A stretch of 46,485 nt of DNA, from contig MTKO01000077.1 of the NCBI GenBank assembly GCA_004028505.1, forward strand, positions 1 to 46,485, read 5' to 3'. The stretch comes from Candidatus Electrothrix aarhusensis (GTDB lineage Bacteria > Desulfobacterota > Desulfobulbia > Desulfobulbales > Desulfobulbaceae). A program made the translations under genes and the position numbers. Shown here piece by piece: positions 1-7,950 of this stretch (position 1 is the first letter of the stretch; every line of letters starts with the position of its first letter). The notes under the pieces were generated by a model. That model saw only the letters and a program-made list of their open reading frames with translations. It did not search any database and was not told where the DNA came from.

Positions 1-82
1 CTGTCTTGAGTATCTTGACAAAGAGGAAAAGGTAGTCAGTAACCAAAAAAGAAAACCTCATAAAAAACAAATTTTGAATACC

Positions 83-544
83 ATGAAAAAAAATACTTTT
101 ATCATTCTATTCATTTTTGTTCTTCTGAGCAGCTTGACCGCAGGACCGGTCTTGGCCAAGATGGTTGCTGTTAAGAACGATAATGTAAATATGCGATCCG
201 GTCCGAGACTGGACACAAACGTTATGTGGAAACTTGGTATCGGTTTCCCTCTCAAGGTGTTGAAAAAATCCGGTAAATGGCTCAAGGTGAAGGACTTTGA
301 AGGAGCTGTCGGTTGGGTACACAAAGATGTTGTCACTCGCTCCGGCCATATGATTGTCAACGCGCAAAAGAAAAACAAAGGAAAAATTAACATTCGCAAT
401 AAGCCCAGTACCAAAAGTAAAGTGGTTGCTCAGGCGTACTATGGTGTGGTATTTAAAACACTGGATCAGCAAAAAGGATGGGTGAAGGTCCAGAACGGTA
501 AAGTAACCGGCTGGATCAAACGCTCATTGCTCTGGGGGTTTTAA
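83..544 (+). CDS. Secreted tandem bacterial SH3 (SH3b) domain protein
   Basis: The ATG at 83 opens a protein of 153 residues; a TTG nine bases upstream is in frame but adds nothing recognisable. Residues 1-26 form a typical signal peptide (Lys-Lys, a long hydrophobic core, then A-x-A-like cleavage near GPVLA). Two SH3b repeats follow, about residues 28-85 and 92-153. Each has the family pattern: an N-[VI]-R-x-[GK]-P start, a K-V-L/V-x-x central strand and a G-W-[VI]-[KH] near the end. SH3b domains in secreted proteins usually bind peptidoglycan or act as targeting modules; no catalytic domain is attached. It is a single gene with no partner on the same strand. Confidence 0.8.
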   Translation: MKKNTFIILFIFVLLSSLTAGPVLAKMVAVKNDNVNMRSGPRLDTNVMWKLGIGFPLKVLKKSGKWLKVKDFEGAVGWVHKDVVTRSGHMIVNAQKKNKGKINIRNKPSTKSKVVAQAYYGVVFKTLDQQKGWVKVQNGKVTGWIKRSLLWGF

Positions 545-674
545 GAGCGGCTTTACCGCTTATACCAATCCGTATGTGATTTTGTTTCCCTGTCTGAAGG
601 GCAGGGGGGCTAAATCTGAAGACTTTCTCCTACGTAAAAAAAATTATGAAGCAAAGCAAAAAAAGAGCAATAAA

Positions 675-705
675 AAAAGCCGCTCTTACAAGAAGAGCGG
701 CTTTT
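675..705 (-). terminator. Hairpin terminator downstream of the tRNA-Ser pair
   Basis: A perfect 13-bp stem (675-687 against 693-705) with a 5-base loop. It is flanked by A runs on the left and T runs on the right, so it could act in both directions. On the minus strand it lies directly after the tRNA genes and is followed by a U-rich tract, as expected for an intrinsic terminator. It may also end the convergent SH3 gene. Confidence 0.75.
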
Positions 706-712
706 CATTTTC

Positions 713-805
713 TGGCGGAGAGAGAGGGATTCGAACCCTCGGTGGAGTTTGACCCCCACACTCGCTTAGCAGGCGAGCACCATCGGCCAGCTCGGTCATC
801 TCTCC
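713..805 (-). tRNA. tRNA-Ser (anticodon GCU)
   Basis: Read on the minus strand the sequence starts GGAGAGATGACCGAG, has the anticodon arm CTCGCCT-GCT-AAGCGAG, a long variable arm typical of class II tRNAs, a GGTTCGAATCC T-loop, and ends in an encoded CCA at 713-715. The acceptor arm GGAGAGA pairs with TCTCTCC. At 93 nt it has the normal length for tRNA-Ser. Confidence 0.95.
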
Positions 806-838
806 TAAGTCTTGTACAACAAGAACGTAATATCAATG

Positions 839-924
839 TGGCGGAGGAAGTAGGATTCGAACCCACGGTACTTTCGTACAACGGTTTTCAAGACCGCCGC
901 CTTCAACCACTCGGCCATTCCTCC
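839..924 (-). tRNA. tRNA-Ser (anticodon UGA)
   Basis: On the minus strand it starts GGAGGAATGGCCGAG, carries the anticodon arm CGGTCT-TGA-AAACCG, a long variable arm, the GGTTCGAATCC T-loop and an encoded CCA at 839-841. The acceptor stem GGAGGAA/TTCCTCC is complete. It lies 33 bp upstream of tRNA-Ser(GCU) and is probably co-transcribed with it, sharing the terminator at 675-705. Confidence 0.95.
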
Positions 925-1001
925 TGACTCTATAATAGAGTGTTGAGCTTTTATACCACTTAAAATTTATTCTGTCAATATTCTCCTGATGTTGATTTAT
1001 T

Positions 1002-2621
1002 ATGACCACTGACCTACATACTTTAATAAAAAATCAAGAACTTGCGCATCAAGACCTTTCCTGTCTTTATGAAATCACAAAAATTCTTGCCGCTGGCACC
1101 GACCTTCAGGAGAGCCTGAACAGCGTGGTCCGGGTGCTGGCGGATATGAAAAAAATGGAAAACGGTACCGTGACTATCGTTAATCCATTGACAAGAGAAC
1201 TGGAGATTGAGGTAGCCTGCGGGATTACTGCAACAGCTCAGAAAAAAGGGAAGTATAAGCTGGGTGAGGGAATTACCGGTCGAGTTGTTTCCACTGGCGA
1301 ACCGGTTATTGTTCCTCGGATCGGGGAAGAGCCGCTCTTCCTCAATAAAACCGGAATTCGGAATGACGAGCAAAAAAAGAAAAGCTCCTTTATCTGTGTA
1401 CCTATCAAGGTCACTTTTGAAAGTTCCGAACAGAAGGTTTTTGCCCAGGATATCCATAGCCAGCCAGATAATCTGTCCATAGGAGCCTTGTCTGTTGATA
1501 GATACTATGAAAAAGAATTCGGCTCGCAATCAGAACAGGATCTCCGTTTTCTCACCATTGTCAGCGCGTTGATCGCTCAGGCCGTGCATAAAGTTCAGGT
1601 CATTAACAGAGAAAAAGAGGCTCTCCAGCTGGAAAATCAGCGCCTTCGCAGGGAGTTATCTGCCAAAAACCGCCTGAGTGATATCATTGGAAACTCTTCA
1701 CGGATGCAGGAAGTCTTTGAAATGGCGCATCGGGTTGCGGACTCCAATGCCACGGTTCTGCTGCGAGGTGAATCCGGCACCGGTAAATCCTTGGTTGCCA
1801 AGGCATTGCATCATAATTCTCGCCGAGCAGATAAACCCTTTTTGGTGGTTAACTGCTCTGCCCTTCCTGAGAATCTTCTGGAAAGCGAACTGTTTGGGCA
1901 TGAAAGAGGGGCCTTTACCGGGGCCGAGCAACGAAAAAAAGGTCGATTTGAACAGGCTGAAGGCGGAACCCTCTTTCTGGACGAAATCGGCGAGATCAGC
2001 ACAACTGTCCAAATCAAGCTGCTCAATGTTATTCAGGAACGCTGTTTTCAGCGTCTCGGAGGAACTGAAATTATTAAAGCGGATATTCGCCTTGTTGCGG
2101 CCACTAATCGTAATCTTGAGGAGGCCGTGCTTGAAAGCGTCTTCCGGGAGGATCTGTATTACAGGCTCAATGTTTTTCCTGTACATCTCCCTCCTCTCAG
2201 GGAGCGACGAACAGATATCCTGCTGCTGGCAGAATATTTTCTGGAGCAATATTGCAAAGAAAATAATAAGCGGATTGAACGGATATCCACCACAGCTATT
2301 GATCTTCTGATTAAGTATCACTGGCCGGGCAATGTCCGAGAATTGCAAAACTGCATGGAGCGTGCTGTACTCATCTGTGATTCCAACACAATAAGTTCAG
2401 TACATCTCCCTCCTACCTTGCAAAGCTCGGAAACTGTGAGCACCGACAGCCCACTCTCTTTATCCGGCGCGGTGGAGAGCTTTGAGCGGGAGTTGATTAT
2501 TGATGCACTCAAGCATACCAACGGCAATCAAACCAAGGCGGCAGCCACTTGGAAACAAGCCTACGGATCATCAACTATAAGATACATAATTACGGTATTG
2601 ACCCGAAGCAGTTCAAGGTGA
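1002..2621 (+). CDS. Sigma-54-dependent activator, GAF-AAA+-Fis HTH (NifA type), 3' end frameshifted
   Basis: An enhancer-binding transcription activator that opens sigma-54 promoters. A GAF sensor domain covers about residues 15-200 and a coiled linker 200-222. The AAA+ domain follows at about 228-460, with Walker A GESGTGKS (256-263), the sigma-54 contact loop GAFTGA (303-308) and Walker B GGTLFLDE (321-328). The C-terminal Fis-type helix-turn-helix begins properly ([14 protein letters not shown]) but then leaves frame. Adding one T to the TT at 2549-2550 restores [19 protein letters not shown], the expected HTH end, with a new stop at 2627-2629 that overlaps the GTG of queH by 4 bp. That natural overlap argues the break is an indel error. 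The regulated genes are not evident. Confidence 0.88.
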   Translation: MTTDLHTLIKNQELAHQDLSCLYEITKILAAGTDLQESLNSVVRVLADMKKMENGTVTIVNPLTRELEIEVACGITATAQKKGKYKLGEGITGRVVSTGEPVIVPRIGEEPLFLNKTGIRNDEQKKKSSFICVPIKVTFESSEQKVFAQDIHSQPDNLSIGALSVDRYYEKEFGSQSEQDLRFLTIVSALIAQAVHKVQVINREKEALQLENQRLRRELSAKNRLSDIIGNSSRMQEVFEMAHRVADSNATVLLRGESGTGKSLVAKALHHNSRRADKPFLVVNCSALPENLLESELFGHERGAFTGAEQRKKGRFEQAEGGTLFLDEIGEISTTVQIKLLNVIQERCFQRLGGTEIIKADIRLVAATNRNLEEAVLESVFREDLYYRLNVFPVHLPPLRERRTDILLLAEYFLEQYCKENNKRIERISTTAIDLLIKYHWPGNVRELQNCMERAVLICDSNTISSVHLPPTLQSSETVSTDSPLSLSGAVESFERELIIDALKHTNGNQTKAAATWKQAYGSSTIRYIITVLTRSSSR

Positions 2622-2625
2622 AATC

Positions 2626-3183
2626 GTGAGGGTTCTGCTCCATGCCTGCTGCGGCCCCTGCACGGTGTATCCGCTGGAAGTGCTGCGCAAACAGGGGTAT
2701 GAGGTCGAAGGACATTTCTACAACCCCAATATTCATCCCTTTCGTGAGTTTAAGCGCCGGATTAAGGCCTTGGTTGATTTTTCAGAGCAGAAAAATTTCA
2801 AGGTGGTTATTGATCGGAATTACGGTTTAACAGAATACCTCCGCCAGGTTGTTTTTCATGAAAACATGCGCTGCTCAATATGCTATGACATGCGCCTTGA
2901 AGTTGTTGCTGAACGGGCTGCTGCTGAAGGCTTTGATGCCTTTACGAGCACTCTGCTCTACTCCAAATATCAGCGTCATACCATGATTAAGGAAAAATCT
3001 GAGGCCTTGGCGCAAAAGTTTTCCGTCCAGTTTTTGTACCAGGACTTTCGTGAGGGCTGGCAACAGGGAATTGATGAATCCATTGCAATGGATTTGTATC
3101 GCCAGCCTTATTGCGGTTGTATTTACAGTGAGCAGGAACGGTATGATAAGAAGATGCGGAAACGTAACCTGAGCGATTGTTAA
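2626..3183 (+). CDS. queH: Epoxyqueuosine reductase QueH
   Basis: Catalyses the last step of queuosine synthesis, reduction of epoxyqueuosine in tRNA to queuosine; it is the non-orthologous alternative to QueG. The protein (185 aa, normal for the family once called DUF208) starts with the conserved HACCGPC (Cys8, Cys9, Cys12), has the second pair RCSICYDMR (Cys83, Cys86) and a late YCGC motif. These cysteines hold the Fe-S cluster and the adjacent metal site. The GTG start is supported by the 4-bp overlap with the corrected end of the sigma-54 activator gene, which suggests translational coupling. Confidence 0.9.
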   Translation: MRVLLHACCGPCTVYPLEVLRKQGYEVEGHFYNPNIHPFREFKRRIKALVDFSEQKNFKVVIDRNYGLTEYLRQVVFHENMRCSICYDMRLEVVAERAAAEGFDAFTSTLLYSKYQRHTMIKEKSEALAQKFSVQFLYQDFREGWQQGIDESIAMDLYRQPYCGCIYSEQERYDKKMRKRNLSDC

Positions 3184-3195
3184 TCAGAATGACTG

Positions 3196-3327
3196 ATGTC
3201 TTTTCAGGACGTTGCTATTGATCCTCTGGGCGGTTTATGCTGGCCTGGAGGTGAAGATATTGCCTCCAACAAAGATTCCGCAGTATGCGCTGTTCCGGTC
3301 GGGAAGGCAAACTTGACGGTCCAGTAA
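3196..3327 (+). pseudogene. Remnant resembling the C-terminal half of a DUF2442 protein
   Basis: An ORF of 43 codons just after queH. Its first 24 residues (F-x-D-V-A-I-D, then GGLCWPGGEDIA) match the typical end of DUF2442 proteins, which read roughly V-x-[VI]-D-x-x-x-G-x-[VI]-x-W-P-[NG]-G-x-D-[IL]-A. The N-terminal half of that family is absent and the tail after ASN does not look conserved. DUF2442 genes are often paired with DUF4160 genes in toxin-antitoxin-like modules. I read this as a decayed 3' fragment from memory of the family; no alignment was run. Confidence 0.45.
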
Positions 3328-3437
3328 AAAGTCTGCAAACATATTGATAATAAAAAGCAAATAACAAAATAAAATTAAACTTAACATAATGACATATTAT
3401 GCGAAATCTATATGATTTTTTTACTTTCTATACTTGG

Positions 3438-3887
3438 TTAAATATGGGCATATAAGAGGACTTTAAATTCATTATCGCCTTGATCCTTCCAAGTAATTTT
3501 CACTGCGACTTGTTTTCGACCAATTCCAACACCCGTATTAATAGGCAGGTCATAACTTTGATGAGTACTCATTTTCGGCTTAGGAAAAATTTCTTCTACT
3601 GACCCCGTTCTAATCCTCTCTTTTCCTTCAGTAATTTCCATATTAACATTATACGCATCACCAGGACCTTTATTGTAAATTCTTAATTTTTTATTTTTAC
3701 CTTCTGATATGGGATTTATATTAAAATCTACTTTATATTTTTCTTCAATTTGCAATTCGCTTAATTTAATCTGCAACTCATATAATTGAGTCTGAACTTG
3801 ATTAAATTTTCTTGTTCGATATAAATTTGCAAATGATATTATTAAAGATAATAATGCAATTGAATGTGGTATATATTCATTATTCAT
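3438..3887 (-). CDS. Small membrane-anchored protein of unknown function
   Basis: 149 residues, not recognised as a named family. The N-terminus holds one hydrophobic segment (about residues 8-23, SIALLSLIISFANLY), followed by a Gln/Leu-rich heptad-like stretch (about 30-50) that could form a coiled coil. The rest is a soluble, beta-rich domain with LRIYNKGPGDAYNVNMEI, a pattern common in immunoglobulin-like extracytoplasmic or effector-associated modules. Its ATG overlaps the stop of the upstream zinc-ribbon gene by 4 bp, so the two are almost certainly one transcription and translation unit. The AT-rich composition differs from the housekeeping genes and suggests acquisition. Confidence 0.7.
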   Translation of the reverse strand: MNNEYIPHSIALLSLIISFANLYRTRKFNQVQTQLYELQIKLSELQIEEKYKVDFNINPISEGKNKKLRIYNKGPGDAYNVNMEITEGKERIRTGSVEEIFPKPKMSTHQSYDLPINTGVGIGRKQVAVKITWKDQGDNEFKVLLYAHI

Positions 3888-4123
3888 TTAAAACTATTGA
3901 ATTTATTTTTAAATAGCTTTATTGCCTCCTCTTCAATTTTAGAAGAAACCTCTTTAACGTTTTCTTGAATATTTTTATCATTCTCCTGAATCAATTGATT
4001 TTCACTTAACTCTCGTTTGCAGTTATTGCAGGTGATGATTTCAAGTTCAATATTTATAAAATCATCGCTACCACATGTGGGACAAAGTAACTTAATACTT
4101 CTATTGTACTTTTTTAAATCCAT
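3884..4123 (-). CDS. Small zinc-ribbon protein of unknown function
   Basis: 79 residues. CPTC at residues 14-17 and CNNC at about 32-35 make a four-cysteine zinc ribbon, with a hydrophobic strand between the two knuckles. A charged helix (about 40-79, rich in Glu, Lys and Asn) follows. Zinc ribbons of this size often bind nucleic acid or serve as partner-binding modules; nothing here points to one target. It overlaps the next gene (3438-3887, minus) by 4 bp and the pair is isolated between queH and the tRNA relics. Confidence 0.7.
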   Translation of the reverse strand: MDLKKYNRSIKLLCPTCGSDDFINIELEIITCNNCKRELSENQLIQENDKNIQENVKEVSSKIEEEAIKLFKNKFNSFK

Positions 4124-4296
4124 ACTTTTTTATCTCTTTGTAACTTTACCTAAAATGATAGATCAGGGACAGGCCCTAATTAAACATAAACACCAGCGAT
4201 TTCAATTTGCCAAAGATACATGTTGAATTGAAAAAGTCAATAAAAATGTACTCATGGCGGTATTATAGGGCAAAATCAAACCGCGCAGTGATGCGG

Positions 4297-4336
4297 GTTA
4301 CAGGACGGCATCGCGGGTTCGAATCCCAGCAGCTCA
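4297..4336 (+). other. Relic of a tRNA or tmRNA 3' end (possible attachment-site scar)
   Basis: The stretch around 4309-4330 reads GCGGGTTCGAATCCCAGC, a T-arm with the invariant TTCGAAT loop, followed by CAGCTC as in the 3' end of many tmRNAs. No matching 5' half, D-arm or anticodon arm lies in the preceding bases, so this is not a functional tRNA. tRNA and ssrA 3' ends are the usual integration targets of tyrosine recombinases, so it could be the scar left by a genomic island. No integrase is present nearby. Confidence 0.4.
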
Positions 4337-4340
4337 AAAC

Positions 4341-4378
4341 AAAAAGAGGGTCACCGGCATAAGCTGGCGGCCCTTTTT
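4341..4378 (+). repeat. Terminator-like hairpin, copy 1 of 2
   Basis: An A-rich start, a stem GGGTCACCGGC / GCTGGCGGCCC closed by ATAA, then a run of five T. One mismatch and two wobble pairs interrupt the stem. A second copy with the same loop and right arm lies at 4812-4850, so the small gene at 4491-4757 is bracketed by the two. The form fits an intrinsic terminator of the adjacent tRNA relic. Confidence 0.65.
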
Positions 4379-4490
4379 CGTTTGTAACGAAAAATATATT
4401 GCTACAGATTTTGCTTGAAAAACAAACAGGCACATGACAACTGTTATTATATGTTTATTATTATCATTAATAACAAAAGGAGGACTGTCC

Positions 4491-4757
4491 ATGAAAACGA
4501 AAGTGTTGAAAGAAAAAGTTACTCGCGAATTAATTGAGAAAAATATAAATGAGTCTAGCAAGTTATATTCGGCCCAAGCTTACAGGTGTTTTATAGATTC
4601 TCTTGATCATGCATTTGAGGGAGATGAATTTGATCAAAAGAAATATGAAGCCACAATTAAAAAATGCCTCCTAGAGAATGAGAAGTCTTTAGCTGGAGCA
4701 GTAATTATTGGGGCATTAGTTGCTTGGATTGTTAGCGAGTGGATTCATCATCATTAA
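4491..4757 (+). CDS. Small protein with C-terminal membrane segment, unknown function
   Basis: The ATG at 4491 is preceded at the right distance by a strong AAAGGAGG (4478-4485), which decides the start against an upstream in-frame ATG at 4434. The protein has 88 residues: a charged helical part with a single Cys at about residue 33, a second Cys near 55, and then one hydrophobic segment (about 68-84, AGAVIIGALVAWIV) ending in WIHHH. The tail-anchored layout and the strong ribosome binding site suggest a genuinely expressed small membrane protein, possibly a toxin-like or stress peptide; no family is recognised. It stands between two copies of a hairpin repeat, as a self-contained cassette. 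Confidence 0.65.
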   Translation: MKTKVLKEKVTRELIEKNINESSKLYSAQAYRCFIDSLDHAFEGDEFDQKKYEATIKKCLLENEKSLAGAVIIGALVAWIVSEWIHHH

Positions 4758-4811
4758 TTCAAAACAAGAAAAAACCGGGTCACGCACTGCGCACGTACCC
4801 GGCAGATTGAC

Positions 4812-4850
4812 AAAAAAAGGGTCGCTAGCATAAGCTGGCGACCCTTTTTT
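4812..4850 (+). repeat. Terminator-like hairpin, copy 2 of 2
   Basis: Stem GGGTCGCTAGC / GCTGGCGACCC closed by ATAA, with seven A before it and seven T after it. It is a good intrinsic terminator for the gene at 4491-4757 and shares loop and right arm with the copy at 4341-4378. A further short hairpin (CCGGGT / ACCCGG) lies just upstream at about 4775-4802. Confidence 0.7.
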
Positions 4851-5303
4851 TATTCACTTCTGGACGACGGCCCTTTGGGCGGTCAAAATGGGCAAAATCA
4901 CCGAAAAGCGGGATTGGAGGGCCTTAAAAGGGGGTGTTTTGTGCAAGTGGTGCAAATAGAGCCTTTTAAAATAGTGCGATGCGAATATAAACAGCTAGAT
5001 AAGTCGTATATACCGGCCTGTCACGCCGGTGTCCTCAAATACAAGGGGCAGACCGAATCTGTCCCGTATAAAAAGGTGAACACGCAGGTTCCACCCCTAC
5101 AGCACCAAGGGTAAGGTATTTTTTGTTGAACCCCTTGACAGAATCAGAGGATCATGATTATCATGCCTTCATGAATTTTGTATGTACGATCAACTTGATA
5201 TACGCTAACTTCTGAAACATTTTCGAGGAGATCAGAGAGTCCTTCGGCAGCGACCCAAAACTGCAAAAAACACTCCCTGATCCCTTTTTATGGAGATAAA
5301 CCG
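4851..5303. other. Intergenic stretch with a tRNA-Asp anticodon-arm relic
   Basis: No convincing gene. At 5011-5030 the sequence TACCGGCCTGTCACGCCGGT equals the anticodon arm of bacterial tRNA-Asp (anticodon GUC) in nearly every base, but the acceptor and T arms around it are missing. The bases just upstream (AGCTAGATAAG) are at best a distorted D-loop. The remaining sequence holds short open stretches without starts and the GGAG that serves rdgB (about 5292). Confidence 0.45.
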
Positions 5304-5987
5304 ATGAACAACATCATTGTTCTTGCCACCAATAACCAAAATAAGGTCAAAGAATTTCAAGCATTGATAAAGGATTTTCCAATTGAGGTGAAATGCTTGA
5401 AGGATTACGGCCCCTTGCCAGAGGCGATTGAAGATGGCGCGACCTTTGATGATAATGCCTATAAAAAGGCCCTTCATTACGCACGAGTCCTCGGCGTACC
5501 AGCGCTTGCCGATGATTCCGGCCTAGTGGTCGATGCCCTTGACGGGGCACCTGGCGTTTATTCTGCCCGCTATAGCGGTGAGAATGCCACTGATTGGGAT
5601 AATTGCGAAAAACTGCTTCAGGAGATGAAGGGAAAAACAGACCGTACGGCCCGTTTTCAATGCGTTCTCTCTTTAGCAACGCCGGGAGGCCCTGCCCTGA
5701 CCTGGGAAAGCAGCTGTGAGGGAAAAATCACAGAAGAACGGCAAGGTGATTCTGGATTCGGTTATGACCCGGTCTTCTATTATGAGGATTTCGGCAAGAC
5801 CTTTGCAGAGGTGGGCATGGAAGAAAAGAGTGCAGTCAGTCATCGGGGCAAGGCCATGCAGGAGCTGAGCTCTGAGTTTGACAATGTGATGACCTGGCTT
5901 AATCAACGCATGGAAGAAATACGACCAAAAAAACCGGATCATGCTGAATTTGAGCATAATGACTGGTCTCAGGAGAGGATGGTCTAA
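5304..5987 (+). CDS. rdgB: XTP/dITP pyrophosphatase (RdgB/HAM1 family)
   Basis: Hydrolyses non-canonical purine triphosphates (dITP, XTP) to monophosphates and so keeps deaminated bases out of DNA. The N-terminal LATNNQNKVKEF is the family's substrate-binding start (usually [LA]T-x-N-x-x-K). PALADDSGLVVDALDGAPGVYSAR is the central signature with the metal-binding Asp pair. GYDPVFY and SHRGKAM complete the active site. 227 residues is slightly longer than usual because of a charged C-terminal tail of about 25 residues. An ATG with GGAG upstream sets the start. It is monocistronic and followed by a cluster of palindromes. Confidence 0.93.
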   Translation: MNNIIVLATNNQNKVKEFQALIKDFPIEVKCLKDYGPLPEAIEDGATFDDNAYKKALHYARVLGVPALADDSGLVVDALDGAPGVYSARYSGENATDWDNCEKLLQEMKGKTDRTARFQCVLSLATPGGPALTWESSCEGKITEERQGDSGFGYDPVFYYEDFGKTFAEVGMEEKSAVSHRGKAMQELSSEFDNVMTWLNQRMEEIRPKKPDHAEFEHNDWSQERMV

Positions 5988-6003
5988 CTGTATTATAGGA
6001 GAA

Positions 6004-6045
6004 ATTCTGTGCCTGAAAATAAGATCTTCTTTTCAGGCACAGAAT
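6004..6045. repeat. Perfect 16-bp inverted repeat after rdgB
   Basis: 6004-6019 (ATTCTGTGCCTGAAAA) and 6030-6045 are exact reverse complements around a 10-base loop. There is no T tract on either side, so it is either a factor-dependent end of rdgB and the convergent K+ channel gene, or a mobile palindromic repeat. It lies directly against the next palindromes at 6051-6118. Confidence 0.7.
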
Positions 6046-6118
6046 CGTAGGGTCAGGCCCCCGTGCCTGACCTGAACCGCCGCCTTCCGGGCAAACACAG
6101 GGATTTGCCCCTACGGAA
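6046..6118. repeat. Interspersed palindromic repeat element
   Basis: GGTCAGGC (6051-6058) pairs with GCCTGACC (6065-6072) around a C-rich loop. Further on, GGGCAAA (about 6090) and TTTGCCC (6105-6111) form a second hairpin. The whole begins with CGTAGGG and ends with CCCTACG, so the outer ends also pair. Sequences of the type GGGCAAACACAGGGATTTGCCCCTACG are, to my knowledge, a widespread family of interspersed repeats in several bacterial phyla. Here it fills the gap between two convergent genes. Confidence 0.6.
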
Positions 6119-6121
6119 AGT

Positions 6122-7858
6122 TCACTCCATCATCGCAACATCCCAAAAACTCTGTTCTTCTTCATCTGTCCCAATCAGGACAATTCGGTCATTGCGGCAA
6201 AGTTCTGTTTCCGGCCCAGGCATGATTATCTGCTCTTGCTCTCTTTGGACAGCAAGTACGGTATAACCTCGATTATCGCCCTGATTATCAACCTGATGCT
6301 TATCCAACCCGGCCTGAACAAGGGTTTTTCCAACCAAAGTCAAGGGAACAATCCTGCTGGAAATACTGACCCCTTCTGTAAACATGGAAAATTCATTGGG
6401 CCGAAGATATTGAAGAACAGTATTCGCTCCCAGCGAGGCCGCTGACATAACCAGATCAGCTCCGGCCCTGTACAGTCTGGAAACCGCACGAGCTTCAAGT
6501 GCCCTGCTGATGATTTCTACCTTGGGGCGGAGCTTGCGGCAATAAAAGGCAAGATAGATATTCACAGCATCATTCCGGGTCGTAATGAGTACGGTTCTGG
6601 CCTCTTCAATCCCTGCTCTGCGGAGTACGTCAATATCAGCAGCATCGCCCAACAGGCATTCCTTGCCCCCTTGACGCATAATCTGCTCAACTATCTCCTT
6701 GTCCTTTTCCACGATGATTGAACGCAGGCCGTGTTCTTCCAAGGTATCTGCGGCGGCCTTGCCTACCCGACCGCCGCCCAGAATCAAGACCGGCACCTCA
6801 TCTGTTTGCAGTGAAGAATCAAGCTGAAATAAGGTATCATATCGCTCAAACTGTTCTTTTGAGCCCGCCAACATAAGGACCATAGCCGCTGTAATCAGGG
6901 TCTCTGGCTGAGGATCAATAAATTTCCCCCGCTGCCAGAGCCCAACAATCCGTACCCCTGTTTTTTCTGTAATCCCGGTTTGGCACATGGTCTTCCCTTC
7001 AAAGGCCGTTCCCACAGCAGGAAACTCTGCCACCAGTAACCCGTTAAAATTACCCAATATACCCGCTCCCAAGCTGACCGCGTTGGTCCGGCTTGCAAGT
7101 CCTTGCCCCAGCATCCTCGTGAATTGAAAGACCTTGGTGTTTCCTGAGAATTCAAGAATATCCACAGAGTGGATAGTATCGGCATCTGTAATAATGGGAA
7201 CCTGATCCGTTACTTCTCGAACAGTGAATCCGATGGAGGTGTTGGTGAGGTCATCATTGGTGGCGATAACTAAGCGGGCTTGAGGGAGGCGCAATCGTCT
7301 ATAGGTGTCTGGGTCATCATACTCTCCCACCACCACGGCATACCCGGCCTCGTGCAATTCCTGAGCCCTGTGTACATCAGGTTCCACCAAGGCATACTGA
7401 TAGCCATAGCGTTGCAGTTTTTTGATCAGAATAATGGTCACCGGATCAAGAGAGGTGAAAACAATATGGCCTGCTGTTTGCTCTGGTAACTCTTTAGGCG
7501 TGCGGGCTCTTTGCTGCGCTTCCAGCCAAGGCTGATAAAAAAATTGGACAAAGGTAAAGGGGAGGAGAATCAAGAGAAAGACCACACCGGACAGGAGAAC
7601 AATCAGGGTAAACAACAGCCCAAGATCCGTCTGAAAGGTGATATCACCAAAGCCAAGGGTGGACATGACGGTCAATGACCAGTAGAAGCCGGTTATCCAG
7701 CTGTACTCCCTGCCCTCATGCAACATCAGGAGATGAAAAAGTAGGCTGTACAAAGAAACAAGGACAACGAGAAAGCCGATAAACTTCGACAGAACAAAAA
7801 AGTTTCTTTTGGTCGTTCTGTTGTGGAGAAAATAGATGAAGACAGGCAGGGATTTCAT
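6122..7858 (-). CDS. K+ channel with two RCK (TrkA-N/TrkA-C) units, GsuK-like
   Basis: An inner-membrane potassium channel gated by cytoplasmic ligand-binding rings. Residues about 25-45 and 78-108 are the two transmembrane helices, with the pore helix and selectivity filter TLGFGD at 67-72 between them. Two RCK units follow: the first TrkA-N at about 130-250 (HIVFTSLD start, degenerate glycine motif), and a second with an intact LILGGGRVG nucleotide-binding motif near residue 360. TrkA-C-like segments end each unit (about 260-345 and 490-578). 578 residues and this order match GsuK-type channels of Desulfobacterota such as Geobacter, which carry two RCK domains in one chain and respond to NAD(H)/ADP. 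No close partner gene is seen. Confidence 0.85.
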   Translation of the reverse strand: MKSLPVFIYFLHNRTTKRNFFVLSKFIGFLVVLVSLYSLLFHLLMLHEGREYSWITGFYWSLTVMSTLGFGDITFQTDLGLLFTLIVLLSGVVFLLILLPFTFVQFFYQPWLEAQQRARTPKELPEQTAGHIVFTSLDPVTIILIKKLQRYGYQYALVEPDVHRAQELHEAGYAVVVGEYDDPDTYRRLRLPQARLVIATNDDLTNTSIGFTVREVTDQVPIITDADTIHSVDILEFSGNTKVFQFTRMLGQGLASRTNAVSLGAGILGNFNGLLVAEFPAVGTAFEGKTMCQTGITEKTGVRIVGLWQRGKFIDPQPETLITAAMVLMLAGSKEQFERYDTLFQLDSSLQTDEVPVLILGGGRVGKAAADTLEEHGLRSIIVEKDKEIVEQIMRQGGKECLLGDAADIDVLRRAGIEEARTVLITTRNDAVNIYLAFYCRKLRPKVEIISRALEARAVSRLYRAGADLVMSAASLGANTVLQYLRPNEFSMFTEGVSISSRIVPLTLVGKTLVQAGLDKHQVDNQGDNRGYTVLAVQREQEQIIMPGPETELCRNDRIVLIGTDEEEQSFWDVAMME

Positions 7859-7950
7859 ATTTGGTCAGCTACGGAAATGGACGCGAGTCGGCATATTATT
7901 TTTCGATTCAGTAGTTATTTTGGTCTACTACATGGAGGAGGATACTCGTT

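Noticed and set aside
646..927. ORF of 93 codons across the tRNA genes
   Set aside because: It runs antisense through both tRNA-Ser genes and the terminator; composition is explained by them.
4875..5114. ORF of 79 codons starting at TTG
   Set aside because: No ribosome binding site, no family, and it spans the tRNA-Asp relic.
5213..5299. Open stretch before rdgB that looks coding (FEEIRESFGSDPK)
   Set aside because: No start codon, a stop directly upstream and only 25 codons; may be chance.
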